Shown here: one piece after another, positions 23,407-27,141 of the stretch | How positions within the stretch are numbered: the stretch's first letter is position 1 | Layout: each line of letters opens with the position of its first letter | Assembly (NCBI RefSeq): GCF_000485595.1 | Contig: NW_014577603.1 | Span: 5,653-35,091, forward strand | DNA from: Priapulus caudatus | Lineage: Eukaryota > Priapulida > Priapulimorpha > Priapulimorphida > Priapulidae | DNA length: 29,439 nucleotides | Reading direction: 5' to 3' | Position numbers and translations under genes: made by a program | Notes under the pieces: generated by a model | Told to the model about the DNA's origin: nothing | Database searches by the model: none | The model's input: only the letters and a program-made list of their open reading frames with translations

Positions 23407-23886
23407 TACGTAGACACTGCGCACAGCCAACAATGGCATGATGCCCGGAGAAAGGCACGTGTCACCTTCATCTGCTATACGGTGATGGTTTCGATGTATT
23501 ACAAGATGTGATTCAACCTGCGATATATGTAGCATATATCTGTTATGCTATTATATCTATATAATACTATCAATTATATATATATATATATATAAATATA
23601 ATTTATATATAAAATATATATAAATAAATAAATATATATATATATATATATATGGTATAGGTGGTTTTTATAGTTGCCAATTTGCATGGTCTTTCTATAA
23701 TTGTAACACTAGTAGTAGGATGCTGTGTGCGAGGAAGTGCTGCCACCTATATAAGTCGTCATTGGCTTCGATTGTTTCAGTGCGGATCTGGAGCAACTAC
23801 GGCGTGACGTTGACAATATTGAAGACATCCGTGACGCGTTACCGGATGGATGCTTCCGCACAGAAGTACTCGAGCCTGTGGGATAA
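1309..23886 (+). CDS. LAMC1: Laminin subunit gamma gene (spliced, 5' partial)
   Basis: This is a laminin gamma chain, one arm of the alpha-beta-gamma heterotrimer that polymerises in basement membranes; it is secreted and extracellular. At least 19 intact coding pieces were read by eye, each with AG/GT boundaries and a residue alignment to the known gamma1 order: LE1-LE4, LE5 split by an L4 domain, LE6-LE9, coiled coil, C-terminal Cys and Glu tail, stop TAA at 23884-23886. The L4 domain inside LE5, the NIDPNA motif and the C-terminal GCF...E pattern mark it as gamma and not beta or alpha. Gamma1 versus gamma3 cannot be decided; invertebrates usually have one gamma. The 5' part (signal peptide, LN domain) is outside the window. 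Between 13069 and 15133 the end of LE9, LE10-LE11 and the start of the coiled coil are missing, and a duplicated exon pair sits there instead; the in-order copy (18581-19363) is frameshifted. As assembled, the gene cannot give a complete chain. Confidence 0.96.
1488..3588 (+). other. Intron 1, 5' half: no gene seen
   Basis: About 2.1 kb of intron sequence without recognisable coding potential; open frames up to 136 codons have no family resemblance or splice context. A motif close to the CTCF core, CCACTAGATGGTG, occurs at about 2889-2901. Nothing else stands out. Confidence 0.6.
3589..3647. repeat. Tandem copies of a short palindrome
   Basis: Two adjacent units of about 29-32 bp each contain the near-perfect inverted repeat CTATCAATA / TATTGATAG followed by gactcctga. 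Each unit can fold into a short hairpin. It is flanked by TA-rich sequence. It is probably a slipped or foldback simple repeat in intron 1. Confidence 0.85.
3660..3818 (+). mobile_element. Possible non-LTR retrotransposon 3' tail
   Basis: AATAAA at 3779-3784 is followed a few bases later by a short tandem tail with a roughly seven-base period (tgtatct/cttgtat, 3791-3815). A polyadenylation-like signal followed by a short tandem tail is typical of LINE 3' ends that do not finish in poly(A). No coding remnant was found upstream, so this is a weak call. Confidence 0.35.
4458..4790 (+). mobile_element. 5'-truncated non-LTR retrotransposon (LINE) 3' end
   Basis: An 82-codon open frame without start (4458-4703, stop TAA) reads ...[15 protein letters not shown]... 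then [15 protein letters not shown] and ASFKNLI. The pattern 'R-TI-x-x-WN-x-LPP ... SFK-x-x-L' is the well-known carboxy end of LINE open reading frame 2, after the reverse transcriptase domain. About 85 bases of 3' UTR follow and end in a short (gacaa)n-like tail at about 4768-4787, as expected of target-primed insertion. No stop or frameshift lies within the fragment, so it may be a fairly young insertion. It sits in intron 1 in the sense orientation. Confidence 0.75.
5201..5285 (+). CDS. Candidate alternative first exon with signal peptide
   Basis: ATG at 5201 opens a frame that begins [18 protein letters not shown]: a short basic n-region, a hydrophobic core of about 15 residues, then RG and small residues. 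This is a classic secretory signal-peptide layout. It runs to a GT at 5286 (cag/gtagtt) ending after the first base of a codon, which is exactly the phase needed to enter exon 2 at 5511 and keep LE2 in frame. A stronger donor (gtgagt at 5299) would break the frame. The 5' half of intron 1 separates it from LE1. If real, it would give a secreted laminin gamma lacking LN and LE1. It may equally be a chance hydrophobic frame. Confidence 0.25.
5511..5699 (+). CDS. LAMC1: Laminin gamma exon 2: LE2 and start of LE3
   Basis: After a good acceptor (ctgcttgcag) the exon reads [16 protein letters not shown], then [24 protein letters not shown] and [10 protein letters not shown]. The FDP.L..TGHGGHC.C stretch is the gamma-type LE2 sequence. 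The exon ends after the first base of the Gly codon in NPTG; donor gtaagt at 5700. Phase 1 at both ends. Confidence 0.96.
5700..6296 (+). other. Intron 2, 5' part: no gene seen
   Basis: AT-rich intron with short A and TA runs and three close copies of atatcaatat-type sequence near 5941-5980. No coding potential or structural RNA was recognised. The rest of the intron is occupied by an inverted-repeat element. Confidence 0.6.
6297..6734. mobile_element. hAT-like MITE, nested or chimeric copy A
   Basis: The terminal sequence CAGGGTGCGAAATCAACG at 6478 and the reverse complement of TTAATTTCTACCCC near 6720 form terminal inverted repeats of the CAGGG type seen in hAT elements. A second left end (CAGGATGCGAAATTAACG) occurs at 6297, followed by a 146-bp unit (6332-6477) that also flanks copy B in intron 10. 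Direct CCTCTA repeats sit outside the outer ends (6291-6296 and 6734-6739). The right terminus is about 12 bases from exon 3, so its pyrimidine-rich end forms the polypyrimidine tract of that splice site. There is no transposase; the copy is non-autonomous. Confidence 0.7.
6747..6864 (+). CDS. LAMC1: Laminin gamma exon 3: LE3
   Basis: The exon reads [20 protein letters not shown], then [13 protein letters not shown] and GGCR, matching LE3 of gamma chains ([25 protein letters not shown]). It starts by completing a Gly codon from exon 2 and ends after AG of an Arg codon; donor gtgtgt at 6865. Acceptor tatgtgtag lies immediately after the MITE copy A. Confidence 0.95.
7072..7095. repeat. Short CAG-type trinucleotide run
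   Basis: A short (CAG)n tract in intron 3 (6865-7210). The intron also has CATCAT/CACCAC repeats around 7010-7065. No other feature was seen in this intron. Confidence 0.85.
7211..7455 (+). CDS. LAMC1: Laminin gamma exon 4: LE4 and first half of LE5
   Basis: The exon reads [46 protein letters not shown] and [12 protein letters not shown], then enters the L4 domain with [20 protein letters not shown] and PCFCFGHSS are near-diagnostic of the module that precedes L4 in gamma chains. The start completes the Arg codon split by intron 3; it ends after one base of a Gly codon (donor gtgagt at 7456). Confidence 0.96.
7456..7794 (+). other. Intron 4 with GTGC microsatellite
   Basis: A (GTGC)n/(GT)n run occupies about 7573-7638. 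The rest holds no gene. The acceptor tttctctttgctgcag before exon 5 is strong. Confidence 0.8.
7795..7917 (+). CDS. LAMC1: Laminin gamma exon 5: L4 domain, part 1
   Basis: The exon encodes [20 protein letters not shown], then EMVYFTAPS at the junction. This is the start of the laminin IV type A domain (in gamma1: GWR...W......YF.APAKFLG). Phase 1 at both ends. L4 is a globular beta-sandwich inserted between the two halves of LE5. Donor gtgagt at 7918. Confidence 0.94.
7918..8582 (+). other. Intron 5 with simple tandem repeats
   Basis: Three tandem copies of a 19-base unit (ccctacatacacacattgt-like) lie at about 8077-8125, followed by TA-rich palindromic sequence (8155-8225). Around 8337-8435 the word gcacgg and relatives recur. 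No gene was seen. Confidence 0.7.
8583..8740 (+). CDS. LAMC1: Laminin gamma exon 6: L4 domain, part 2
   Basis: The exon reads [20 protein letters not shown], then [20 protein letters not shown] and RQQ, matching the central L4 strands (KFLG.Q..SYGQ.L.FS... VSVPL.AQ). The start completes a Ser codon; it ends in phase 0 at the weak-to-moderate donor gttagt (8741). The frame stays open far into the intron because of the trinucleotide repeat that follows. Confidence 0.94.
8797..9166. repeat. Large CAG/TAG trinucleotide repeat
   Basis: About 370 bp of nearly uninterrupted AGC/AGT triplets with rare AGA/AGG variants, beginning 56 bases inside intron 6. It gives Ser, Ala/Val and, on the other strand, Leu, Cys/Tyr and Ala/Thr homopolymer frames. 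No independent gene is implied. The remaining intron (9167-9470) is AT-rich without features. Confidence 0.97.
9471..9618 (+). CDS. LAMC1: Laminin gamma exon 7: L4 domain, part 3
   Basis: After acceptor tttcgcgtag the exon reads [20 protein letters not shown], then [20 protein letters not shown] and KIRGTYTPG. The W.P...P..F..LL.NLT..KIRGTY pattern is the L4 C-terminal core, with a potential N-glycosylation sequon (NLT). Phase 0 start, phase 1 end; donor gtaaga at 9619. Confidence 0.95.
9880..10110 (+). repeat. Imperfect tandem duplication before exon 8
   Basis: Two units of about 120-130 bp share tctcaattca[c/t]gacatgcg + tttgcag and then ggcatgctatattcc + tatatcgttatctctatcga. Each carries a consensus-like 3' splice site (gcgtttgcag/at). 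The true exon 8 acceptor follows the second unit at the position where a third unit's splice site would be expected. Intron 7 (9619-10122) contains nothing else. Confidence 0.7.
10123..10347 (+). CDS. LAMC1: Laminin gamma exon 8: end of L4, LE5 second half, start of LE6
   Basis: The exon reads [15 protein letters not shown] (end of L4; compare YLDDV.L.SAR.G), then [36 protein letters not shown] and [37 protein letters not shown]...C is typical of the half-module that resumes after L4. Phase 1 at both ends; donor gtacgt at 10348. Its codon use is GC-rich compared with exon 9. Confidence 0.96.
10348..10763 (+). other. Intron 8: nothing seen
   Basis: Ordinary AT-rich intron between two confident exons; no repeat, RNA or gene recognised. 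Confidence 0.7.
10764..10906 (+). CDS. LAMC1: Laminin gamma exon 9: LE6 and start of LE7
   Basis: The exon reads [20 protein letters not shown], then [15 protein letters not shown] and PCPNQGPC. It matches LE6 (C.C.....G..CE.C..GYYG....GT..DCQ.CPCP). Phase 1 start, phase 0 end; donor gtaagt at 10907. Confidence 0.95.
11111..11283 (+). CDS. LAMC1: Laminin gamma exon 10: LE7 and nidogen-binding start of LE8
   Basis: The exon reads [20 protein letters not shown], then [19 protein letters not shown] and [25 protein letters not shown](V/I)GNC is the nidogen-binding loop of the gamma1 LE module called III4, shared from insects to vertebrates. Presence of Asp, Asn and the following Gly-Asn-Cys suggests that nidogen binding is retained. 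Phase 0 start, phase 2 end; donor gtgagt at 11284. Confidence 0.96.
11544..12029. mobile_element. hAT-like MITE copy B with flanking shared unit
   Basis: The unit at 11544-11690 is nearly identical to 6332-6477. The MITE proper (11691-12029, about 339 bp) starts CAGGGAATTAACGCGAATCC and ends TTAATTTCTACCCCTG, giving CAGGG-type inverted ends. Its flanks GTGCTATG and CTGCTATG match at 7 of 8 bases, as expected of a hAT 8-bp target-site duplication. The right terminus is 28 bases from exon 11. Internally the word 'ggactccct' recurs. No transposase is encoded. Confidence 0.75.
12058..12170 (+). CDS. LAMC1: Laminin gamma exon 11: rest of LE8
   Basis: The exon reads [20 protein letters not shown], then [36 protein letters not shown] is the second half of the nidogen-binding LE module of gamma1. 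The first base completes a Gly codon; it ends after one base, donor gtatgt at 12171. Confidence 0.95.
12273..12578. mobile_element. MITE with long terminal inverted repeats
   Basis: The left arm begins CCGGTGTCGCGCGAAATTC and the right arm is its inverse, ending GAATTCCGCGCGACACCGG. Similarity extends about 60 bases (gcgaaatac..gatata..ggatgcgtatg). The centre is a low-complexity (ACAAAT)n/(AAC)n stretch at about 12340-12412. Total 306 bp, no coding capacity. No clear target duplication was seen beyond CT/CT. It lies in intron 11. Confidence 0.8.
12925..13069 (+). CDS. LAMC1: Laminin gamma exon 12: LE9, incomplete module
   Basis: The exon reads [19 protein letters not shown], then [18 protein letters not shown] and [12 protein letters not shown]. 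It matches LE9 (CNCN..GT......C....GQC.C...V.G..CG.C..G...). The last cysteine of the module should be in the next exon, but the sequence that follows is coiled coil. Phase 1 start, phase 2 end; donor gtaaac at 13070. The adjacent 'intron' is only 60 bp, far shorter than any other here. Confidence 0.94.
13130..13307 (+). CDS. LAMC1: Laminin gamma coiled-coil exon (intact copy, out of order)
   Basis: The exon reads [20 protein letters not shown], then [20 protein letters not shown] and [12 protein letters not shown]. Heptad-like spacing and alignment to gamma1 (...QAARVHEEAKRAGDKAVEIYASVAQLS...) place it after exon 14 in the protein, not after LE9. Its phase (2 in, 0 out) fits exon 14 (NQ/YYDAED) and, by coincidence, also exon 12. 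A frameshifted copy lies at 18581-18754 in the expected position. Confidence 0.93.
13308..13688 (+). other. Intron between the two copy-1 coiled-coil exons
   Basis: Intron with a short telomere-like run (ggttagggttagggtt, 13495-13510), repeated gaaaagtccttgaa words, and GC-rich (CGC)n just before the acceptor. No gene. The same intron recurs at 18755-19128. Confidence 0.85.
13689..13926 (+). CDS. LAMC1: Laminin gamma coiled-coil exon (second intact copy-1 exon)
   Basis: The exon reads [40 protein letters not shown], then [20 protein letters not shown] and [17 protein letters not shown]. It aligns with gamma1 (...LLEKGKTEQQTADQLLARADAAKALAEEAAKKGRDTL...). Phase 0 start, phase 1 end (donor gtgcgt at 13927). 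That phase fits exon 17 (giving DFDKQV) but not exon 13 at 15133, where the frame would hit TGA after nine codons. Confidence 0.93.
14345..14559 (+). repeat. Splice-acceptor tandem array, copy 1 (three units)
   Basis: Three units of about 85-100 bp carry the core (gccgca)gacttcgacaagca followed by ataatacta, tgtacgtgattattggt and ttttcgatctct. The core equals the 3' splice site and first 13-14 bases of exon 17. Unit 1 (about 14353) is diverged (gtagactgtaacaagca); units 2 and 3 at about 14451 and 14535 are close to consensus. See the finding on decoy acceptors. Confidence 0.88.
14564..14739 (-). CDS. Orphan internal exon of an unidentified protein
   Basis: On the - strand a 176-base open stretch lies between a good acceptor (gattttcag) and donor gtatgt. 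It reads [20 protein letters not shown], then [20 protein letters not shown] and [19 protein letters not shown]. Composition is protein-like and not repetitive. I do not recognise the family. It starts exactly where the duplicated block ends and runs up to the microsatellite, so it may belong to another locus joined here in error, or to a nested gene. The donor overlaps the block junction. Confidence 0.45.
14745..15040. repeat. TGTGTC/TCTATG microsatellite
   Basis: About 300 bp of imperfect hexamers (tgtgtc, tatgtc, tgtctg). It lies between the orphan minus-strand exon and exon 13. Such a long low-complexity tract is a common place for assembly breaks. Its Val/Cys-rich open frame is not a gene. 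Confidence 0.95.
15133..15326 (+). CDS. LAMC1: Laminin gamma exon 13: coiled coil
   Basis: The exon reads [20 protein letters not shown], then [19 protein letters not shown] and [20 protein letters not shown]. It is Glu/Lys/Ala-rich helix that matches the gamma1 coiled coil about 110 residues after its beginning (...ENTERLIEIASRELEKAK... LAEEARKLAER). Phase 0 start, phase 2 end; donor gtaagc at 15327. In sequence order it should follow exons that are missing from this window. Confidence 0.92.
15385..15578. mobile_element. Long near-perfect hairpin (foldback MITE)
   Basis: Two arms of about 87-90 bases, differing by one substitution and one 3-base indel, are separated by a loop of about 17 bases centred near 15480. 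Outer ends are TA-ATAAAG / CTTTAT-TA, so a TA target duplication is possible (Tc1/mariner type). Element length 194 bp. It starts 58 bases after exon 13. Transcribed RNA would fold into one long hairpin. Confidence 0.9.
15579..17535 (+). other. Rest of intron 13: no gene, one weak inverted-repeat pair
   Basis: An 11-base inverted pair CAGACGGACAC (15687-15697 and 15874-15884) may bound a small degraded element of about 198 bp. A Lys/Arg-rich open frame at 16084-16287 has no ATG near its start. The rest is AT-rich intron. Confidence 0.5.
17536..17673 (+). CDS. LAMC1: Laminin gamma exon 14: coiled coil
   Basis: The exon reads [20 protein letters not shown], then [20 protein letters not shown] and IEKLRNQ, aligning with gamma1 (HKQEADDIVRVAKTANDTSTEAYNLL... 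EIEELNRK). Phase 2 at both ends; donor gtacgt at 17674. The natural successor is the exon starting YYDAEDLF (copy at 18581). Confidence 0.93.
17892..18541 (+). repeat. 56-bp minisatellite containing the next exon's splice acceptor
   Basis: Eleven head-to-tail units of about 56 bp (ttgctgtacagtattccac, actcacgtacttacataag, gtactatgctaccacag) fill the end of intron 14. The unit resembles the true acceptor of the following exon (gctgtccagtatttcac, gctcgcttcggttcgtcag / gtattacgatgcgg), including the AG and the first bases of the exon. Units differ by a few substitutions. There are no spacers, so it is not a CRISPR array. Intron sequence 17674-17891 before it holds nothing. Confidence 0.92.
18581..18754 (+). 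pseudogene. LAMC1: Laminin gamma exon 15, frameshifted copy
   Basis: Same exon as 13130-13307, but 174 instead of 178 bases. Indels: two bases lost after gcgga, single G losses in gcggagg and gaggg, one C lost in ctgccc, one C gained in cggacgc, plus a scrambled tacgacg to tagcatg. The frame breaks after about seven residues and meets stops. Splice sites are intact. Position and phase say this is where the functional exon should be, so either the sequence is unpolished or this copy is dead. Confidence 0.85.
19129..19363 (+). pseudogene. LAMC1: Laminin gamma exon 16, frameshifted copy
   Basis: Same exon as 13689-13926, 235 instead of 238 bases. Single-base deletions occur at gagcagctgatcg (to gagcagtgatg) and gcggtcag (to gcgtcag); further indels follow. 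A TGA appears in frame at once. The donor reads gtgcct instead of gtgcgt. It has the same interpretation as exon 15. Confidence 0.85.
19735..19970 (+). repeat. Splice-acceptor tandem array, copy 2 (three units)
   Basis: Units at about 19743, 19841 and 19927 repeat the exon 17 acceptor core (gccgca[a/g]acttcgacaagca) followed by ataatac and the AT-rich remainder. The third unit is interrupted after actatatt by the TIR element at 19971. The array resumes at 20854. Confidence 0.88.
19971..20853. mobile_element. Non-autonomous DNA transposon, 883 bp, CAGTGCTCG ends
   Basis: Terminal inverted repeats CAGTGCTCGAAATAAG (19971-19986) and CTTATTTCGAGCACTG (20838-20853) are perfect over 16 bases; a subterminal ggttgtccg word recurs near both ends. 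ATATT directly flanks both sides, and uninterrupted array units show the empty site (actatattgtacg), so a 5-bp target duplication is supported. No transposase frame was found. The superfamily is unclear: CAGTG ends suggest hAT or P, but those normally duplicate 7-8 bp. Confidence 0.9.
20854..20956 (+). repeat. Splice-acceptor array, further unit
   Basis: Resumes with the tail of the interrupted unit (atattgtacgtgattattgg), then one full unit with gccgcagacttcgacaagca at about 20897-20916. Confidence 0.88.
20957..21083 (+). other. Unique insert within the array, possible retroelement remnant
   Basis: The array is interrupted by about 125 bp that end in gagaagaagaagattgg after gtgtagtgtagtgaccc. 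A similar ending (ttttgtgaccaaagaagaag) occurs in the laminin 3' UTR at about 24205-24225, which suggests a shared (GAA)n-tailed retroelement 3' end. Weak. Confidence 0.3.
21084..21187 (+). repeat. Last array unit leading into exon 17
   Basis: A shortened unit (ccccgcagactttgaataata, about 21101-21120) is followed by the usual AT-rich spacer and then by the genuine acceptor gccgcag of exon 17. Only this last copy continues into coding sequence (aagcaggtgcgtgag) and not into aagcaataatac. Confidence 0.85.
21188..21387 (+). CDS. LAMC1: Laminin gamma exon 17: coiled coil
   Basis: The exon reads [19 protein letters not shown], then [20 protein letters not shown] and [20 protein letters not shown]. 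It matches gamma1 (DFDRRVNDNKTAAEEALRKIP.I...I.EANEKTREAQ..L..A..DATEAK). Phase 1 start, requiring exon 16 upstream; phase 0 end, donor gtgagt at 21388. Confidence 0.95.
21388..21732 (+). other. Intron 17 with GA and GTGC microsatellites
   Basis: (GA)n at about 21509-21539 and (GTGC)n at about 21670-21696. No gene. Confidence 0.9.
21733..21918 (+). CDS. LAMC1: Laminin gamma exon 18: coiled coil
   Basis: The exon reads [20 protein letters not shown], then [20 protein letters not shown] and [20 protein letters not shown]. 62 whole codons, phase 0 to 0. It corresponds to the gamma1 stretch KAEAERTFAEVTDLDNEVNNMLKQL, with a possible sequon NQT. Donor gtgagc at 21919. Confidence 0.93.
21919..22229 (+). 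other. Intron 18: nothing seen
   Basis: 311 bp of AT-rich intron, good acceptor ttgctattgcag. Confidence 0.75.
22230..22329 (+). CDS. LAMC1: Laminin gamma exon 19: coiled coil
   Basis: The exon reads [20 protein letters not shown], then [13 protein letters not shown], aligning with gamma1 (A.ARKAKNSVTSLLSIINDLLEQL). 33 codons plus one base; phase 0 to 1; donor gtaagt at 22330. Confidence 0.93.
22560..23000. mobile_element. Degraded inverted-repeat element in intron 19
   Basis: Imperfect inverted arms gcaataagtgagatcggaaa (about 22610) and ctttccgattttgcttattc (about 22901-22920) enclose about 300 bp. Further out, tctataaaggacac on the left and gtgtctataacgagcac on the right resemble the 'tctataacggacac' ends of pogo/Tc1-like elements; a similar word occurs at about 9210-9245. 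GGGACTTTCC at 22897-22906 matches the kappaB consensus and lies inside the right arm. No coding capacity. Confidence 0.45.
23049..23179. mobile_element. AT-rich palindromic MITE abutting exon 20
   Basis: A 21-bp perfect inverted repeat (starting ATCAAGAGTAGATAATA at 23049 and its inverse at 23159-23179) encloses about 89 bp of TA-rich sequence. GATATGATC occurs at both outer edges. The right arm ends only 12 bases before exon 20, so the branch-point and pyrimidine region of this splice site lie in or next to the element. Confidence 0.88.
23192..23345 (+). CDS. LAMC1: Laminin gamma exon 20: coiled coil
   Basis: The exon reads [20 protein letters not shown], then [20 protein letters not shown] and [12 protein letters not shown]. 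It aligns with gamma1 (LGQLDTVDLNKLNEIEGTLNKAKDEMK..DLDRKV..LE.EA..QEAAI.DY). Phase 1 start, phase 2 end; donor gtacgt at 23346, directly followed by a (GT)n run. Confidence 0.95.
23349..23406. repeat. GT dinucleotide microsatellite at donor site
   Basis: A (GT)n run begins a few bases after the exon 20 donor, so the intron begins with many overlapping GT dinucleotides. Length variation here could influence donor choice. Confidence 0.95.
23574..23653. repeat. TA-rich microsatellite
   Basis: (TA)n with ATAA/TATAAATA interruptions in intron 20 (23346-23780). The rest of the intron is featureless. Confidence 0.9.
23781..23886 (+). CDS. LAMC1: Laminin gamma exon 21: C terminus
   Basis: After acceptor gattgtttcag the exon reads [20 protein letters not shown], then [15 protein letters not shown] and TAA. 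LEDIRK.LP.GCF is the invariant gamma C terminus. The Cys forms the interchain disulfide with the beta chain. Seven residues after it is a Glu, the same spacing as the Glu of vertebrate gamma1 that integrins need, but the tail after it is three residues (PVG), not two. Confidence 0.97.
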
Positions 23887-24523
23887 TGGGCAGTGAATTG
23901 TTAGATAGTTAGTTAATTACTATTTAATGCTTGTTTGTTACTGGGTAACTGAACCTGCTTCCTCTGCTGGGTGTCACTGCTGGCCGCTCCTGTCGTTCCG
24001 ATCGCATACCTGAAGTGTCGTGGCTCTACCGTCTGTCGCGACTGCGACAAAATCACCTGCAATGCTGCCGCGATGTTGTCACGGTGCGCTGCGTGTAGTA
24101 ACGATTTAACTGTTTGCGAAACTAGTGAGATGAGCAGCGCATGTGTGCAGTGGTCACATGTGAGCTGTCCTCAAGTGACACGATTCTGAGCCAGAATTGC
24201 AGTATTTTGTGACCAAAGAAGAAGAAGAAAAAGAAGCTGTCGGGGCACGCGAGCACATGCTGCGCTTCTATTGCAAGTCTTCCGTTTAGAGAGAGAGAAG
24301 TCCGTGAGTGCCTGTCTGTTCAGAGTAGGTAGAATGTATGTGCCCTAGTTAAGGAAGCAGGTATCAGTTGTATGTTTTCTACCACAACTGAGATGACGCT
24401 TTATCCGCTTTCGTTGCACCTATACCTCAAGCTTGTCATAGCATGTATAATACACAAACTTTTGTAAAAAATTGTATTGACGCCGAAGTCACTGCCATTA
24501 TCGTTTTGTAAGTTGATATCCTA

Positions 24524-24535
24524 CCACCAGGTGGC
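24524..24535 (+). promoter_or_regulatory. CTCF-like motif 1
   Basis: CCACCAGGTGGC fits the CTCF core CCASYAGRKGGC at every position. The match is by motif only, and it matters only if the organism is a bilaterian with CTCF. The CAGGTG inside is also an E-box. Confidence 0.35.
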
Positions 24536-24593
24536 ACGAATTTCTTGCCTATAGTATTGTTCGGTTGGTTGTTTCATTTGGTGTGCTAGTATT

Positions 24594-24599
24594 AATAAA
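24594..24599 (+). promoter_or_regulatory. LAMC1: Polyadenylation signal for laminin gamma
   Basis: AATAAA about 710 bases after the stop, followed at 24620-24640 by GT-rich ctctgttgtgc, a plausible downstream element. Other AATAAA words occur much later (about 26293 and 26927), so a longer 3' UTR is possible. Confidence 0.5.
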
Positions 24600-25079
24600 T
24601 TCTCAAGATGCAGAACAGTGCTGACCTCTGTTGTGCATAAGATTAGGCAGTAACGCTGAAATGTAAACGAAACACGCAGTAAAACTCTTAACTGGCGAAT
24701 TTTTACTAGAGGCCAACAATTTGCAATCATGTATGAAATCATTATGTAAAAATGTTGATTTAAATACCAGAAAATTATGATGAAATAATGCAGAATTTAC
24801 GCTGCATTTTGTAAGTATATTGAAGGTTATTAGACGTATTTTTTACTGAATCAAAATTGCCCAAGTCGCTTGATGGTAGTTATTAATATTAAAGTAGTCA
24901 TGTCATATGTTCATATATCTGCAGTTGCAGTCGTGCTATTTTAGAAATTAGTAGTATTTTATGTTCAGAGAATGAATGAATGTCTGTTGCTAACCTTGCA
25001 TATATATGTATTATGATACAGATGCAATGTTTTGTGGTGCTATTACAATCTCAAATACTATGCTGTTTCTTCACTTCTG

Positions 25080-25091
25080 CCACCAGGTGGC
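25080..25091 (+). promoter_or_regulatory. CTCF-like motif 2
   Basis: A second exact CCACCAGGTGGC, 556 bases after the first, in the same orientation. Confidence 0.35.
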
Positions 25092-25226
25092 TGTTGGGTG
25101 CTTTCTGTGTAGGATCCTGAAGTCAATCCAGTACCACTACCACAACCAGTAAATTGCTTCCCGTTCAGTACTCATGTTACGTACTGAACGATTTACAAGG
25201 GCATTTCTCTAGGTTACCCTCAGGTA

Positions 25227-25238
25227 CCACCTGGTGGC
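25227..25238 (-). promoter_or_regulatory. CTCF-like motif 3 (opposite strand)
   Basis: CCACCTGGTGGC; on the - strand GCCACCAGGTGG, matching the same core apart from the final base, in opposite orientation to the first two. Confidence 0.3.
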
Positions 25239-27141
25239 AAAAGCAAATTGACGTATATTAAAGCATTTAACAGTTTTGTATTTAGTATTGTTCACGTAGT
25301 TGATACTGTTTCGTACAGTTCGAGGAAATTAGTGTTGATACCCTGTCTCATACGGATAGGTCTGTGAGAAGGTAGGTCAGGTGCCCGTGAGACCAAGTGA
25401 TCACGTAACTATATGCTACCCCTCACCATTGATGCCAGAAGCAATCCATTATGGTCCCAATGGAGAGAGAAGCGATATATCGAGGTCGACTATCTGTGCC
25501 TTCTCAGTAGAGTTTCTACATCGTTTAATACATGACTTAAACGTTATAGAAATTCAACTGGTGTGGCTGGTAATCACAATTGATATATGCACTGCAGTTG
25601 GGAACTGGTGTGCATGTTCAAAATGCATTCAGCCCAAAAACGAATATCATTATGCGACCAGCGAGTTGAGATCGAGAAATAGACTGTCAGGTTTCCTCTT
25701 CCACGGTGCCTGATGTACAGACTAACATTGTGTCAGAGTGATGCCGCCATGGCATGTGGGATTGCCATACTAAAGTGAATCAGGCTTTTGTTTACTTGTG
25801 TGTGGTTTCCAGTGCTGGACAGTCTGCATTACTGGTTGGGTCACTACTATTGGACTGTACTAAGAGTGATTTTTTGCGCACGTCTTTTTTTGAAATGTAA
25901 AGTGTTCATAAGTGCTTTAGATCTAGGCTCAATGTTATTCATTTCAGTATAAACTGCCAACTTTGGCTTGAGGTCCACAATCAATTTATAGATGATTTTA
26001 TGACAGCACTGCCTGCTGCTAATTCTTGAGCAGTTTGCACTGTATGTCATAGTTAGAGCTTAGGATCACAACCAAGATGCAAAAATATGTGACCATTTTT
26101 ATTTAGCAAGATGCAAAAACACCCTAAATTTGCTGCATTGATTGCCGATTGATTTTAATCTGGTTTTATTTTGAAATAAGACCAAGTGATTTCCTTTTAT
26201 TTCCGTGTATTGCAATTCTGGGCCCATGTGGATACATTTTTACTTTTAAATAGAACAAAGAGTTGCATACACTGTAATTACTGTTGCTTGCAATAAACAT
26301 TCTGGTGTGCTCGCATGCACCGATTGTTTACCAGCCAACTAATAACGAAATGCTGTGACTGTTCTACCTTGCAACATGCTCTGCGGTCTCTGACACTCTC
26401 CGAGATTTCTAGACATTGTTGACCGATTAGTAATCACCATTATTCATTTATAAATTAAACTATATTAACTCAAATAGTTCATATGTGAATCCAACTGATT
26501 GCCATTTAAAAATGTAAACACCGTTTTGCTGGTTTCCTTTGATATATTTTCCACTATTTTCGATCATCACATAGCTGAGTTTTTGCGAGTATGTCGATTT
26601 TAGAGTTATATTGATTAAATGACTCGTTTGTGGTGTGAATACGTCGCAACAAAGCTTTAGTTTCCCAGAACTATTCTATCAATATGTTTAAAAAGCTGGA
26701 AGGGGGTTTTGGAGTTGTAAATGCATGCCGATGATGCGTCTGGTTAGACGGCAAAGCATCTGTTGTGCTGTGCGTCTCTCCTCTAGTCGCATAGAGAGTG
26801 ACCAGGTAGATTCGTGTCTATTTTGTAATGCTGCATTGTGGAATAGTTTCAGCATTAAAATATATACATTGTTAATCATATTTAAGCATGTCAAACGAAA
26901 TTGTTGACTTGTAATCATAAAAGTTTCAAATAAAGGCAGAGTGCAATGTAAAGACATGCAACTATTGCGAATTTTGTTTGGCATGTCAGCTTGCTGCATA
27001 CGCCACCCTAATGCTGTCCTAGTGTAAGGTATACTTTCGTTAAACGTACGGACTATGTTCTGTTTCCTTTGACAAATCTTGCACACATGCATCTAACTCA
27101 AAACTGACCAGACAAATGAACTATTCTGCATATATTTGTAG

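Larger units (their letters stand above)
23887..24620 (+). other. LAMC1: Laminin gamma 3' UTR
   Basis: Non-coding after the TAA, with [14 protein letters not shown] 24217 (possible retroelement tail) and a polyadenylation signal at 24594. The end is placed about 20-25 bases beyond that signal, by inference only. A 72-codon Cys-rich frame (23971-24189) has no support as a gene. Confidence 0.6.
24621..27141. other. Intergenic region between convergent genes
   Basis: About 2.5 kb of AT-rich DNA. Open frames up to 134 codons lack recognisable domains. Two further CTCF-like motifs are at 25080-25091 and 25227-25238. No RNA gene or transposon was recognised. Confidence 0.6.

Noticed and set aside
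23971-24189. Cys-rich 72-codon frame resembling a small zinc-binding protein
   Set aside because: It lies in the laminin 3' UTR; cysteine spacing fits no finger type and there is no splice or codon support.
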